Assembly (NCBI GenBank): GCA_029449235.1
Contig: JANATG010000001.1
Span: forward strand, 744,001 to 808,000
Direction of reading: 5' to 3'
DNA from: Linnemannia schmuckeri
Taxonomy: Eukaryota > Mortierellomycota > Mortierellomycetes > Mortierellales > Mortierellaceae
Length of the DNA stretch: 64,000 bases
Part shown: in pieces, positions 34,264-44,456 of the stretch
Layout: the number at the start of each line of letters is the position of its first letter
Numbering within the stretch: the stretch's first letter is position 1
Notes under the pieces: generated by a model
Databases searched by the model: none
Told to the model about the DNA's origin: nothing
What the model saw: the letters and a program-made list of their open reading frames with translations, nothing else
Position numbers and translations under genes: made by a program

Positions 34264-34454
34264 GGTTATGAAGTTGTGTGAGTGATGAAAAGAACATTTG
34301 GCGGCACACTATTTTGACCAAGCTTTTAAAAGCCACCTAAGTCTATTCACCACGTGATCATTTTTAGTATATTTCAGTTGCGAAAAAAAGAATTGCCAGT
34401 GTAAATGCTATTGTACAAAATGCTACAGAAGAAAGAGGATCGATAGTAGGTGGT

Positions 34455-35924
34455 TCATCGATATCGCTTGTCTATTTCGGATCGGGCAAGGAAGGCGGCT
34501 CGGAGCTGGGAGTTGATAGTATGATACAGGTTGTGCTCCTCCGCAGTCTGTCCAGACTGCCGCTGCTGAAGAGGTTGTTGGTGTTGTTGATGGTGCTGCT
34601 GCTTCTGCTGCTGCTGCTGCTGGTGCGAGAAGTGCTGACTTAGGACGTATCCTTGCGGAGAAGTCAAATTCCCGTTCATCCCCTGAGGCATTCGGGAGAC
34701 AGGCGCTGAGAAAGACACGCTGAAGCCTTGGGTCTCGTTTACATCGGCCATTTCATCGTCCTCATCCATCATCTGGTCGGTCGATATCGCATTCTTTTGT
34801 TGCTGCTGAAACCACGCAGTGTTGGTGGAGGGTTCGCCTGGTTGCTGGCTCCATGCAGTGTTGGCTGCAACGATCCGTGTTGGCTGCTGCTGCTGGTGCT
34901 GTGGCCAGTCGGCATTGGCGGCAAAGGCTTGAGATGCATCCCGTGGATGCTGCCTTGCCACAGGCGCACTAAGTCCATTCTTTCCTGATAAAGTCCTACC
35001 ATCATCGGCGGGTGGCAATTCATCTGGAATGCCAAATCGGGAAGCATGGACTTGATGCAAAAGAGTATTCATCCCTGCATATATTGTGCCATCCGTGCCA
35101 TTGTTTGCTCGTGGAAGCGTCGCGTCCGCCTTTGCTCGCTCTTCCTCTCTGTTCCTGAATGCAAGGTGTGTGGATGATGAAACAGAGGTCGACGACGACG
35201 TTGCCAAAAATGACGTCGCGGATCCCTGGCTACTGGACGATCTCGTGGAGATCTTGATGGGTGCAAATGGTCTGAGGGAGTCTGCGGACAGGAGCTGAGC
35301 TGACAACTGCTGGGGAGATGTCGTGGATGTTGATAGTCCGTTACGGTCGCTATTCCAGATTGCATTGCCCAAAGCATGTGTGTCCAGCTGTGGCGTAAAC
35401 ATGTCTGAAAGACCTGATGGGGGTGATCTAAAAGGCGTTGATCAATGTATCAATGTACGGTCAGTGACGACAAACAAATCAGGGTTCTGTACAGCTTCAC
35501 ATATGCCAGTCAAATAAAGAATCTCTTACTCAGAGGTCAGTTTGATACGCTTCATTTTTTTCAGGACTCGGCCCTCAATCATGTCAACCCCAAGGTGGTC
35601 AATGTCATCGTCAACACCTGCGCCTTCCGATAATTCTTGCTGGGAGCCTTGTTGTTGAGTTTGCTGTCCCTCCTGCGCTGAACAGATGTCGTAAGTGCCT
35701 TCGTATCCCCTGCTTGGCAGGGACGACGAGTCGTTTGGGTTGTAGTCGTCAGAGGTATACCGACGCTTCATTTCGGAGGGCGAGTTCAGAGTGGTGGCAA
35801 CAGCGAGAGGAAATGGTGTAACGGAGTAAAAGTAAGGGATGCGAGGCAGAGCGAAGAGTTGGTCTGTGGTAATGTGAGCTGGTGGCAAGGGGTCGACTGA
35901 GTTTGGCGGCTTAGGGTAGATCAT
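34455..35924 (-). CDS. Uncharacterised Gln/Ser-rich protein
   Basis: Two exons, 35924-35530 and 35427-34455, encode 455 residues if the first ATG is used. A second in-frame ATG at 35771 (MKRRYTSDDYNPNDS) is an equally possible start. I do not recognise a family. Visible features are a basic motif KKMKRIKL before the intron, a Ser-rich stretch, an Asp/Glu patch (MMDEDDEMADV), long Gln/His runs, and a non-repetitive C-terminal helix (HNLYHTINSQLRAAFLARSEID) that ends the protein and may be the functional end. The composition suggests a nuclear protein. Neighbour HAP5 on the same strand is also Gln-rich, but there is no direct evidence of a shared role. Confidence 0.65.
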
Positions 35925-36194
35925 GGTGTCCCTCCTTTCTCTCCGTGGGGATTCCAGATTGGGCCAAAGAGGAGAAGGAAGGAAGGAAGGAAGGAAGGAA
36001 TTAAACGAAGGGTGAAAAGTTTATGAGAATGAAAAAAAAAAAAAAAAAAAAAAGGACACAGCCAATGCTCAATTGACGCAAGCGAGCTAAATCCTTGCGA
36101 GAGCAGTCTCGCTAAACGTGACACGAAAAAAAGTAGAAAAAAATTGGCGCAGGCTGCAAAAAAAGTTTCTTCGTTTGTATTTGATTTTCACACG

Positions 36195-37366
36195 CTATTG
36201 AAACTGCTGCGACTGGCGAGCCATGTACTGAGCCTGCAACTGCTGCTGCTGGCTCTGTTGGTTCTGCTGGTATGGGTCAATAATCTCGGGTGCATTCGAC
36301 CCCTACATGTCACAAAATGAATACGAGACACCTGTTGTTAAGCAACAAACGCACACAATAAAATACAGCACAGACAAAATGCATGAGGAAGTTTCAATTT
36401 CCTAATTCATGGTAAACATCACTCATGCTTACCAAAGTAAAATCGCTCTGGTCCAGAATTCCAAACGGATAGGAATAATTGTCTAGTGCCAGGCTGGCAT
36501 CCATTCCGCCCCCAATTCCGGCACCGTTGTTGGGTCGTCGAGGACCAGTGGCGCTAGCTGGACCCGGGAGAGGCTGAAAGATTTCCTGGCTCCGACGACG
36601 ATCTGGTCCTGCGAGGTCGTGATGGGTCTTGTGCTCCTTGGGCAGCGAGATCTTGTACTCTTCACGAGGAACGATATCGATCAGGAAATCAAACATGTCT
36701 GTCTTGGCAATCGCTGCGGCAATGTCGCTGCGCTGAAGAGTTCTTCGTTTATTCTCTTCAGCGTGAATCCTGTGTTTGTTTGTTCGTTGTTTTGACAATG
36801 ATATCGTAAAAGTGAGCACTCTATGATGTTTGTCTTTCCTTTATCACGAGAAAGTTTTTTTTTTTTTTTTTTTTTTTTTTTTGGGCTGAGGGATGTGCTT
36901 ACCAGGCGCGGAGGGTGAGTTCGGTAATGAAGATGTCGCATCCCTTATCAAAAATCATGGGTGCATCTGCACTGATCATTTTTGCCTAAGAAAAAAATGT
37001 CGTTAGAGTTCAGAAGTAGCGAGAACGGTGGTACAAAGTCAGCTTCTCACACACACAAACCCACATATGCATTTCGCCCATCCCACACTGTTCAAAACTC
37101 TGTGGATTCGCCTTACTTTCACATCGTCGTCGGTCTTCATGACCTTCTTGATCCGGGCAAGAGGAAGATGATGTACTTTAAAGTCCTGGGGAACGTTCTG
37201 GATCTCATGCATCTGTCTCATCCAGAACGAGTGCAAAAGATGCATATGAGCCTGTTGCATCGGCTGGTGGTGAGCCATGGAAGGATCGTGGTGGTGCTGC
37301 AGTGGAGGTGGGGCATGGGTCATGAACGACAGCATGGGATATATGGGGGGGTGTATAACTTGCTGT

Positions 37367-37407
<41 letters not shown>

Positions 37408-37551
37408 CTGTTGGTGCTGTGGTTGGTAAGGAGGTAACTGTTGTCGCTGCTGGAAAAAGGGGGCCGACGCCGAGAGACTCATTTGGGGAGGCTGTGGATA
37501 GGCGGAGCCAATAGAGTTTTGGCGTTGATGCTGGCTGTGTTGCGGATTCAT
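36195..37551 (-). CDS. HAP5: CCAAT-binding factor subunit C (NF-YC / HAP5)
   Basis: Exons 37551-37117, 36985-36903, 36769-36433 and 36302-36195 encode 320 residues. After an N-terminal Gln run of about 18, the histone-fold core follows over the first two introns: FWMRQMHEIQ, DFKVHHLPLARIKKVMKTDDDVK, MISADAPMIFDKGCDIFITELTLRAW, IHAEENKRRTLQRSDIAAAI and FDFLIDIVPREE. These are the residues that pair with NF-YB/HAP3 and contact HAP2, making the trimer that binds CCAAT boxes in promoters. The tail has Pro/Gly then Gln-rich sequence (last exon), the usual activation side. The second exon begins AKM where most family members simply continue K-M, so its acceptor could lie 6 bases further in; this would not change the fold. 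Confidence 0.93.
36855..36882. repeat. Poly(T) run in HAP5 intron
   Basis: A run of 28 T on the plus strand (A on the coding strand) lies inside the second intron of HAP5. Confidence 0.95.
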
Positions 37552-37857
37552 GGTCGAGTCGATGGGAGAGGGATGGGTGAAAAGGGAAAAAGACAAAGGG
37601 ATCCAATCAACAAGAGAAAGAAATGTTCTATTTGTGATGGCGGATGGGTGGGTGGCGAGTGACGAAGGGCTGACTGCTCGACAACACTCACTCGGGCAAA
37701 GCGAAGAAAAAAAGAGAGGAAAAAAAAAATCCAGTGAAGCGTGTGGGGTCGAGTGGCTGGTGTCTCACCGAACCAATGACATCCTCGATTGTTTCTGGTT
37801 TCATCTTTTCTAATGATTTTTTTCATTTACAATTTTTACTTGCAATAGACTCTCTGT
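37552..37857 (-). promoter_or_regulatory. Spacer between RRG7 3' end and HAP5 start
   Basis: About 300 bases hold the HAP5 leader (pyrimidine-rich on the minus strand) and the RRG7 3' end. No other gene seen. Confidence 0.4.
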
Positions 37858-39219
37858 TCATGACAAAGACTCGTTCATCTGTTCAAGAGGCGGCAGAGAA
37901 GGGGTATGCCATGTCAGGAGCTCAAGATAACTCGACTGGAGCGGGCTCGTACTTGCATCCTCGTCCACATCTTCGCCCTCCTGTCTGCTCACGTGTCCGT
38001 CCCCTTGTTCTGGAAAGACATGGATGCACTCGGGCTGTGTGTTGATATTCCAGTCTGGGATTGCATAGTCCACCGGAGCCTTGGTATCATCGCTCGTCAG
38101 CTCCTGTCCCTCAGAGAGATAAGGGCCAGGCACTTGCTGTAGTACCTTGCCTTTAAAGCAAAGTACAGGTCGACTCTCCAGCTTTCCACCATGTCCCGGC
38201 ATCCATTTTGTGCCAACCTGCAGTCCATGCATAACCTTCTCTGCCGCCCTGTTCCACATCAGCTTGCGAACCTCTTGGGCATCGGTATCGATGACGACCA
38301 GAGCCATAGGCCACAGAGACTTGGCATAAGGAAGCAACGCCTGCTTGGTATACTCGGACGAAGTGGCAAGGATAGCCATTGTTGGCTGAGTCTCGAACGA
38401 CAGTGACCCCTGTAACTCGCGGACATACTTTGGTCCGATCTTGGAGGTCATCTTCTTGCACTGAACGATCACCTTTAGGTGACGCACCATGTCGCCCTCT
38501 TTTGGAGAGGCGCTCAATGGCAAGAACCAGGTCCCTCGGAGATCGACGCCCAAGTCGCCGTTTCCTGCTGATCGCTGCGTGTAGATGCCGAGATAATTTT
38601 TGAGGATCTCCTGGGTTTGATACTCAAAAAGGGTACCGCGATAGATGGTGCTATCCATGTTGTGCTCCAGATCTTCGAAACTCTGAAGGTCGTTGTGTAC
38701 CAATCCTGAAGGACCTATGCCGAGGGTGGCGGTCTTAGAAACATCTCGATTTATGTACGGCATCGAGGAATGAATGTCCTTTGGGAAAGGTGCGGGTTCG
38801 AGCTCTGCAAAGTATACTTGATCGCTCGTCAATGCTTGTCCTTGATATGTGCGTAGCGTGCTGTTGACTCGATTTGTTGTGGGCATGTTGTCTAGCGTCG
38901 TTGCTTCTTCTGTGACAAGCACTGATGCTGTTGTTGGTTCAGAGGTTTTCCTGGTCGTGTGCTTTATATCTGGAACGTCCTCGCGAGTCGAGGGTGTTGT
39001 AAGAAAGTTTAGTGATGATACGGGACGGTGCCGGTCCTGCAGCTGTTGTTCTGGAAGGCGAGGCGAATATGTGGGTGAGGGTGCTGTGTCCCACTCAACA
39101 GGATTGGTGGCGGTTGCGAGTGATGAGCGCAATCGAATGGTTGTCCGCATGCAGGAACATGGTACAGTGAATCGAATCCTTCCTGCCAGCATGGGTATCC
39201 TCCTGACTGTTGTGCTCAT
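37858..39219 (-). CDS. RRG7: Mitochondrial RRG7-like protein (Mrr-type nuclease fold)
   Basis: This intronless gene encodes 453 residues from the ATG at 39219. The N-terminus has many Arg/Ser/Thr and no acidic residue in the first 40 (STTVRRIPMLAGRIRF), which fits a mitochondrial targeting sequence. The middle domain carries GTLFEYQTQEIL (195-206), GDLGVDLRGTW (221-231) and VIVQCKK (250-256). With D226, Q253 and K255 this is the D...(E/Q)xK layout of Mrr-like restriction-endonuclease folds. Yeast Rrg7 is required for respiratory growth and its biochemical role is unclear. The frame runs upstream of this Met, but only from a non-ATG codon. It is divergent from GUP1. Confidence 0.8.
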   Translation of the reverse strand: MSTTVRRIPMLAGRIRFTVPCSCMRTTIRLRSSLATATNPVEWDTAPSPTYSPRLPEQQLQDRHRPVSSLNFLTTPSTREDVPDIKHTTRKTSEPTTASVLVTEEATTLDNMPTTNRVNSTLRTYQGQALTSDQVYFAELEPAPFPKDIHSSMPYINRDVSKTATLGIGPSGLVHNDLQSFEDLEHNMDSTIYRGTLFEYQTQEILKNYLGIYTQRSAGNGDLGVDLRGTWFLPLSASPKEGDMVRHLKVIVQCKKMTSKIGPKYVRELQGSLSFETQPTMAILATSSEYTKQALLPYAKSLWPMALVVIDTDAQEVRKLMWNRAAEKVMHGLQVGTKWMPGHGGKLESRPVLCFKGKVLQQVPGPYLSEGQELTSDDTKAPVDYAIPDWNINTQPECIHVFPEQGDGHVSRQEGEDVDEDASTSPLQSSYLELLTWHTPSLPPLEQMNESLS

Positions 39220-40175
39220 ATTGATCCTGATCGACCAAGATGTTGTTGGGAAGAGAATGAGTTGGAAACTAATCACTCAGGGGCAACGAAAGGACGCGCT
39301 GTCGAAAAAGGAAGAAAAGGATGTGGCTTTGATCTGTCAAAATACCACTATCATCTCCTTTCCTGTTCTCGAGCCTTTTGCAACTCCTACAAAGGGCCTT
39401 CTGTCATTGACCACAATGACGAAGAACTGCAAACGCGAAGAGGGCAGATAAGCAAGTGAATCCATTGAGTACAGTTGAGTTCAATGGTTCTAGGAATGAA
39501 GGTATCCTGGACTATCCCTTTCTTTGCATGCCAAGTCAAGCAAGTTAGGTTATTAGACTCTGTTTTGTGTGAGCCGTAGAAACCATTGAAATCATAGCCA
39601 GCAATTGGTCCGACTCCTGAAATAGAGAAGGGACGAAAGAGAGGGATGTGTCAATTACTTAGCAAGAACGGACGAAAGAAAAGAAAAGGCAAAGGACCAG
39701 CCCTGAACATTGTTGCCCCTGACCCAGGAGGGCTGCTTTCATTTTCATTTTCATTTTCAATTTCATTCTCGTTTTCGAGAGATGTTATCGGCTACTTACT
39801 ATATTGCTCTTGACTGGACATGAACAACTTGCACACGGCGTTCTTGTCAAACGGGTTTTGTTGCACTGAGCGCTTGCGTCTCGTCTATTTAGTTTGCTAA
39901 TCTCCGCATAGACAACCTGGCTGAAAAATTAACCAGCTTCGGATTTCGGATTGCACATGCTAGTGGCGCGTTGAGCGCCTCGCTTTTTCTTATTATTTCG
40001 GTCTTTCTTCAACAGCTCACCTCTTTTACTTTTTTTTCTATTTCCTCTTCTCCTTTCCTTTCTTCTTAACTCCTTCACGTTTGTCAAACCGCTCACTCGT
40101 TACTACTTCCCCTCGCTTGTAGTCCACTTCGGGAGCACAGGAACAAAACCGCACCTCACATAACCACAGTCAACA
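39220..40175. promoter_or_regulatory. Divergent promoter region, RRG7 / GUP1
   Basis: This is the head-to-head spacer. It includes an ATTTTC hexamer repeat (about 39738-39760) and a C/T-rich stretch from about 40010 to the GUP1 leader. No convincing gene. Confidence 0.5.
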
Positions 40176-42556
40176 ATGACGGTGCATCAGGACCAAGAAA
40201 AGAGCGCCCTGCTCAACCATCAGGAGGGCGTCCAGGTCCACGACGTAATCTCGGCTGACGGCGCCAAAGAACAGGCAGCCTCATCAGGCTATCAGAAACG
40301 AGTCCAGGACCGAAGCACCAACCCATCGCTCTTCAAGACCAAAGAGTTTTACCTGTACTACCTCATCTTCATCACCTGCGTGCCTTACATGTTCAAGACA
40401 GGACACGATGCCAGCGCAGGTATGTGAATGGCAAAGGCATTGAGAGAAGACACGAAGGAAACAACTTGAGGCGCAAAGAAGACTAATAGGCTGATATGTA
40501 TACTTCCTCTGCTGTAGAATATAACCCCAATTATGAAAAGTTCAAGGATCTGCTCTCGGACGGCTGGTTCGGTTACAAAATGGTATGAACCGAATACAAT
40601 TCGTTCCCACACTCGAGTGGACGACTTCACAGCAGCCGGAGTGTTATCTAAAAGTTTCTTCGTCGCCAAATTCATCATCAATAGGATAACAGCGATGAGC
40701 AATACGCAAACTTCCGTAATAACTTGCCTATTCTTGCAGCCGTGATCAGCATCTACCTTCCCCTCAGCCACCTCTACAAGCACTTCCTGGTTCCAGTAAC
40801 GCCCATCAAGTCGCCTCACCAGCCTCTCTACCGCGCCTACTTTTTCATTGCCTTCTCGCTCATCTACATCTACTTCATGCACGGAAACAGTCTCCTCAAG
40901 ATTGGCGCGATCGTCAGTGTGAACTATGCTATTGCCAAGCTGGGCGGATCGTCTCGGTTAATGCCGACTTTGACCTGGATCTTCAACCTCGCTATCTTGT
41001 TCTTAAACGAGACATACCGCGGATACAACTTTACGGATTTCCACAGCTCCTTGGCATGGCTGGTGAGTCGACTGAAGCGTCCATGATACTCATGGATTCA
41101 TACAATTTGAGGAGCAAGAACATGGGCATTATATTTACGACATTCATTTTTGATGTATTAGGATAATAACAGAGGTATGAACAGTCGTTGGGATGTAACC
41201 TTCAATTTCACAATGCTCCGCCTTGTTTCCTTCAACTTGGACTACTACTGGTCCCTTAGACAGACCCGTGAGGAAAAGCAGGTACGAACGTAGCAAGGAC
41301 CTGCCTGGAGCACAATGCACTCGCCCGAAAACACCACTGAACCCTTGATCTAATACGACTGTTGGTTACTTCACATTCCTTCATTCTAGAAAATTGACCG
41401 TGACCGCGCACCTGCGACTGACAAGGAACGTGTCAGTACTCCTACCTTTGAAGAGGATTATAACTTCACCTACTACCTCGCCTTTACGCTGTACGCGCCT
41501 TTGTATGTCGCTGGACCCATCATGACTTTTAACGATTTTATCTCACAGGTAAATACCTTTGACAACATGGATCCTATGTGTTGAACATGCACGCATAAAC
41601 GCGTTTATTCCAGTGGCTAATATCTTCAACCAATTGTCCACAAAATAACAATAGCTGCGATATCCCAAGGAAATCAAAGCAATGACCTTGGGCATGTGGT
41701 TTGGTCGCCTCATTTTCTGCTTGTTGACCATGGAGTTTATGATGCACTACATGCACTTGGTGGCTATCAGCAAGCGTCAGGCATGGGATAACGACCCCAT
41801 TCTTCAGATCTGTATGATTGGTCTCTTCAACCTGGTTTTGATCTGGCTCAAGTTGATGATTATCTGGCGCTTTTTCCGATTCTGGGCCTTGGCGGACGGC
41901 ATTGAGGCTCCTGAGAACATGATCCGCTGTGTCCTCAACAACTACTCGGCTCTTGGATTTTGGCGCAGCTGGCACAAGAGTTACAACCTCTGGACTCTTC
42001 GCTACATCTATATCCCCCTGGGAGGCACGCGTTATGCCATCTACAACATCTGGGTTGTCTTCACGTTTGTTGCCGTCTGGCACGACATCAACTTGAAACT
42101 CCTGGCCTGGGCTTGGCTCATCTCCTTCTTTGTGCTTCCAGAGATTATTGCAAGCAAGATCTTTTCTAAGAAGAAGGCAGGTTCAAAGCGCAGGCGCATT
42201 TACAACTGCAGCAGTCGTTGATCATGAATTAGCACAAGTGTCAATATTTTTTTTTCTTCATCATCGATCTAACGCACATTTATTCTCTTTTTTCATATTA
42301 GTGGGGAAGCTGGCCACACTATCGCCATTTGTGTGCGGTCGGTGCGGTGGGCAACATTTTCATGATGATGGTGGCAAATCTGGTTGGCTTTAGCTTGGGT
42401 CTCGATAACACGATGAAGATGCTATCCGATCTTTTTGGGTCGCTGTACGGATGGACGATCATGTGCTGCTGTTTCTGTGCGATCTTTGTGTGCGCGCAAA
42501 TGCAGTTTGAGCTTCGTGAGGCCGAGAAGAGACGTGGAATCTTCCTTAACTGCTAA
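40176..42556 (+). CDS. GUP1: MBOAT O-acyltransferase GUP1
   Basis: Seven exons, 40176-40419, 40518-40582, 40685-41062, 41162-41281, 41390-41548, 41655-42176 and 42302-42556, encode 580 residues. It is a multi-spanning endoplasmic reticulum membrane protein. Family blocks in order: FYLYYLIFITCVPYMFKTG, NETYRGYNFTDF, FNLDYYWSLRQT, APLYVAGPIMTFNDF, MHYMHLVAISK, FWRSWHKSYNLW, YIPLGGT, and WHDINLKLLAWAWL. The MBOAT histidines are H429 and H465. Gup1 remodels GPI anchors by adding a long acyl chain in the ER and was first linked to glycerol uptake. The junction of exons 6 and 7 works only with a GC donor (42177-42178); the GT sites nearby break the frame. Exon 7 starts WGSWPHYRH, followed by a hydrophobic block that matches the family end. 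Confidence 0.92.
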
Positions 42557-43917
42557 AAGACTGGAGGAGAAGATGAACTGTAGACGATTTTCCCCCTTGA
42601 TACCATAGTTAAAGAAGAGAACAAGAGGAAGGAGGGAGTGAATGACCCCCAGATAGAAGTTTTGTTCTGCATTTTTGAGTGAAAAGAGAAGTAAATATTG
42701 TCCATGCTGGACATACACACACGCATATCCATGTATATGTCCTTCGGCTCTGCATATGGCTCTTGTTCATTATGTCTACTGAAGTTCTGTTGCATGAATT
42801 GGCGGGAAAAAATTGGTAATTATGCATGGCTGCGAAGTCCTCTTAAACCTTACGAGCCGCCCAATCTATTCCCTCGCTTTTCTTTCTCCCTTTCTTCTTT
42901 CTCCTCTCGTTCTATCGAATACTACTCGCTATCCCTTTCTTGAAAGATTTATCTTACGAGGTCCATCAATTCGAACAGGCATTAAGGTCCACGCCTGCTA
43001 TTGTGGTACACACACCCTCGATTCGAGGAGGAAAGCAAGTCAACGACAGCCATGGCCATGGCCATGGGCGTGTGTCTTCTTTTTTTCAATGACCCCCATG
43101 CGATAAAGGTCTTTTGGGCCTACTGACCTTCGACTGGACCTTTTTTTTTGTTTGTTTTTATGTTACGTTCCCTTCACAACTTGGGCGGGTGACGATGCGA
43201 TCGTGTGCCCATCCTTTTTTTCTTTCCTTTTCTCCCTCTTCCCCCCTTCTCCTTCAGATGCGAAAGGATGGATGACAAGTCTATCTTTCAAAGAGGCGAG
43301 CGTGTGATGGAGGATAAAGAGGGAGATGGTCTTCAAGCAAAAAAAATGTGACCAGACAAATAATGAGCACAAATGCAGGTGGTCTCCCCTTTTTTTCTCT
43401 GCAAGTCGTTGTCCTTGCTAGCTCTTTTGATCCCATGAGCAACAGGGCAACAAGACGACACACACTCCTCCCTTGTTTCTTTGCTTTTTGCTTCGTTCAG
43501 TTATTCAAGTTTACTTGTGATGATGATGATAATGATGATGATTATGAACAGGATTGATTGCATTCTTTGTCCTTGACCTAAAGGAGCAAACCAAGCAAAC
43601 AGTAAGCTTGTTTGTCTCGCCGGATTCTTAATGCAAATTGCAAATGCACGATACGATGGGGATGCACGGGAGTATCTGTTTCTTGCTGTTGTTTACTTGT
43701 GTCGTTGGCTTGAATACTGTTGGTTGTCAATCTATCTCTTAGTGTCAGCATGCTTATCCGTGTTCCGAGAGAGTACTCAAGTACGAGGACTATGGCTCGA
43801 GAGAGTTCATACCCCCTACTTAGCCAAAGGAGGAATAGCATGTGCGTATGGCCAACTTTCTCTTTCTTTTCTTTCCCTCCTTTTCTTCCTTTTTCTTTTT
43901 CTTACTCACTCCTTTCC

Positions 43918-43953
<36 letters not shown>

Positions 43954-44456
43954 TGTTTTCCTTTCTTCACGAACTCAACCATCGCACTCCTCCCTTATTT
44001 CTTCTTCCTTTCTCTTTATCTCTCACGCACTTTTACACTCCCTCCTCCCTACTCCTTTGCCCGACCTTGCCCTACCATTCCTCTCTCCCCCACTCTCATC
44101 CTCTTGCCTCGAGTTCTTCTTGACCTCCTCTTCGATATTAATATTATACATTCCAAACGGACCTGGATAGTTATTTTTCTCCTTTTATCATTTTTACACC
44201 TGTTGTCCACGTTGTAGACCTCTCTTTTTTCCTCTTTCTCTCTCTTTCCGACAATACGCTCACTTTCACACCAATCCATCAGTCTTCACCCCCAGTCGGC
44301 CAGTCAAAAAAAAAAGGCCTTTTCAGGAACCAGTTCCAATTTTTTAGTCCACGCCTGTTTCTCCCCCCCTTCCTTGTTTTTAGTTGTTTACAACCCAGAC
44401 AGAATCAGAAACGAACGCTACCATACCCATCGATAGATACAATACCGGCACCAGTC
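42557..44456 (+). promoter_or_regulatory. 1.9-kb spacer with C/T-rich leader of the PH-FYVE gene
   Basis: This spacer follows GUP1. It has a GAT-type microsatellite at about 43516-43545, then from about 43850 a strongly pyrimidine-rich stretch (TTTTC repeats, T run near 43940-43954). The stretch continues to about 44240; the start codon is at 44457. Long frames within it translate to Phe/Ser/Leu low complexity; I do not call them genes. Confidence 0.5.

Noticed and set aside
43631..44217. Overlapping Phe/Ser/Leu frames up to 179 codons
   Set aside because: They are translations of a pyrimidine-rich leader in all three frames, which shows that composition and not selection keeps them open.
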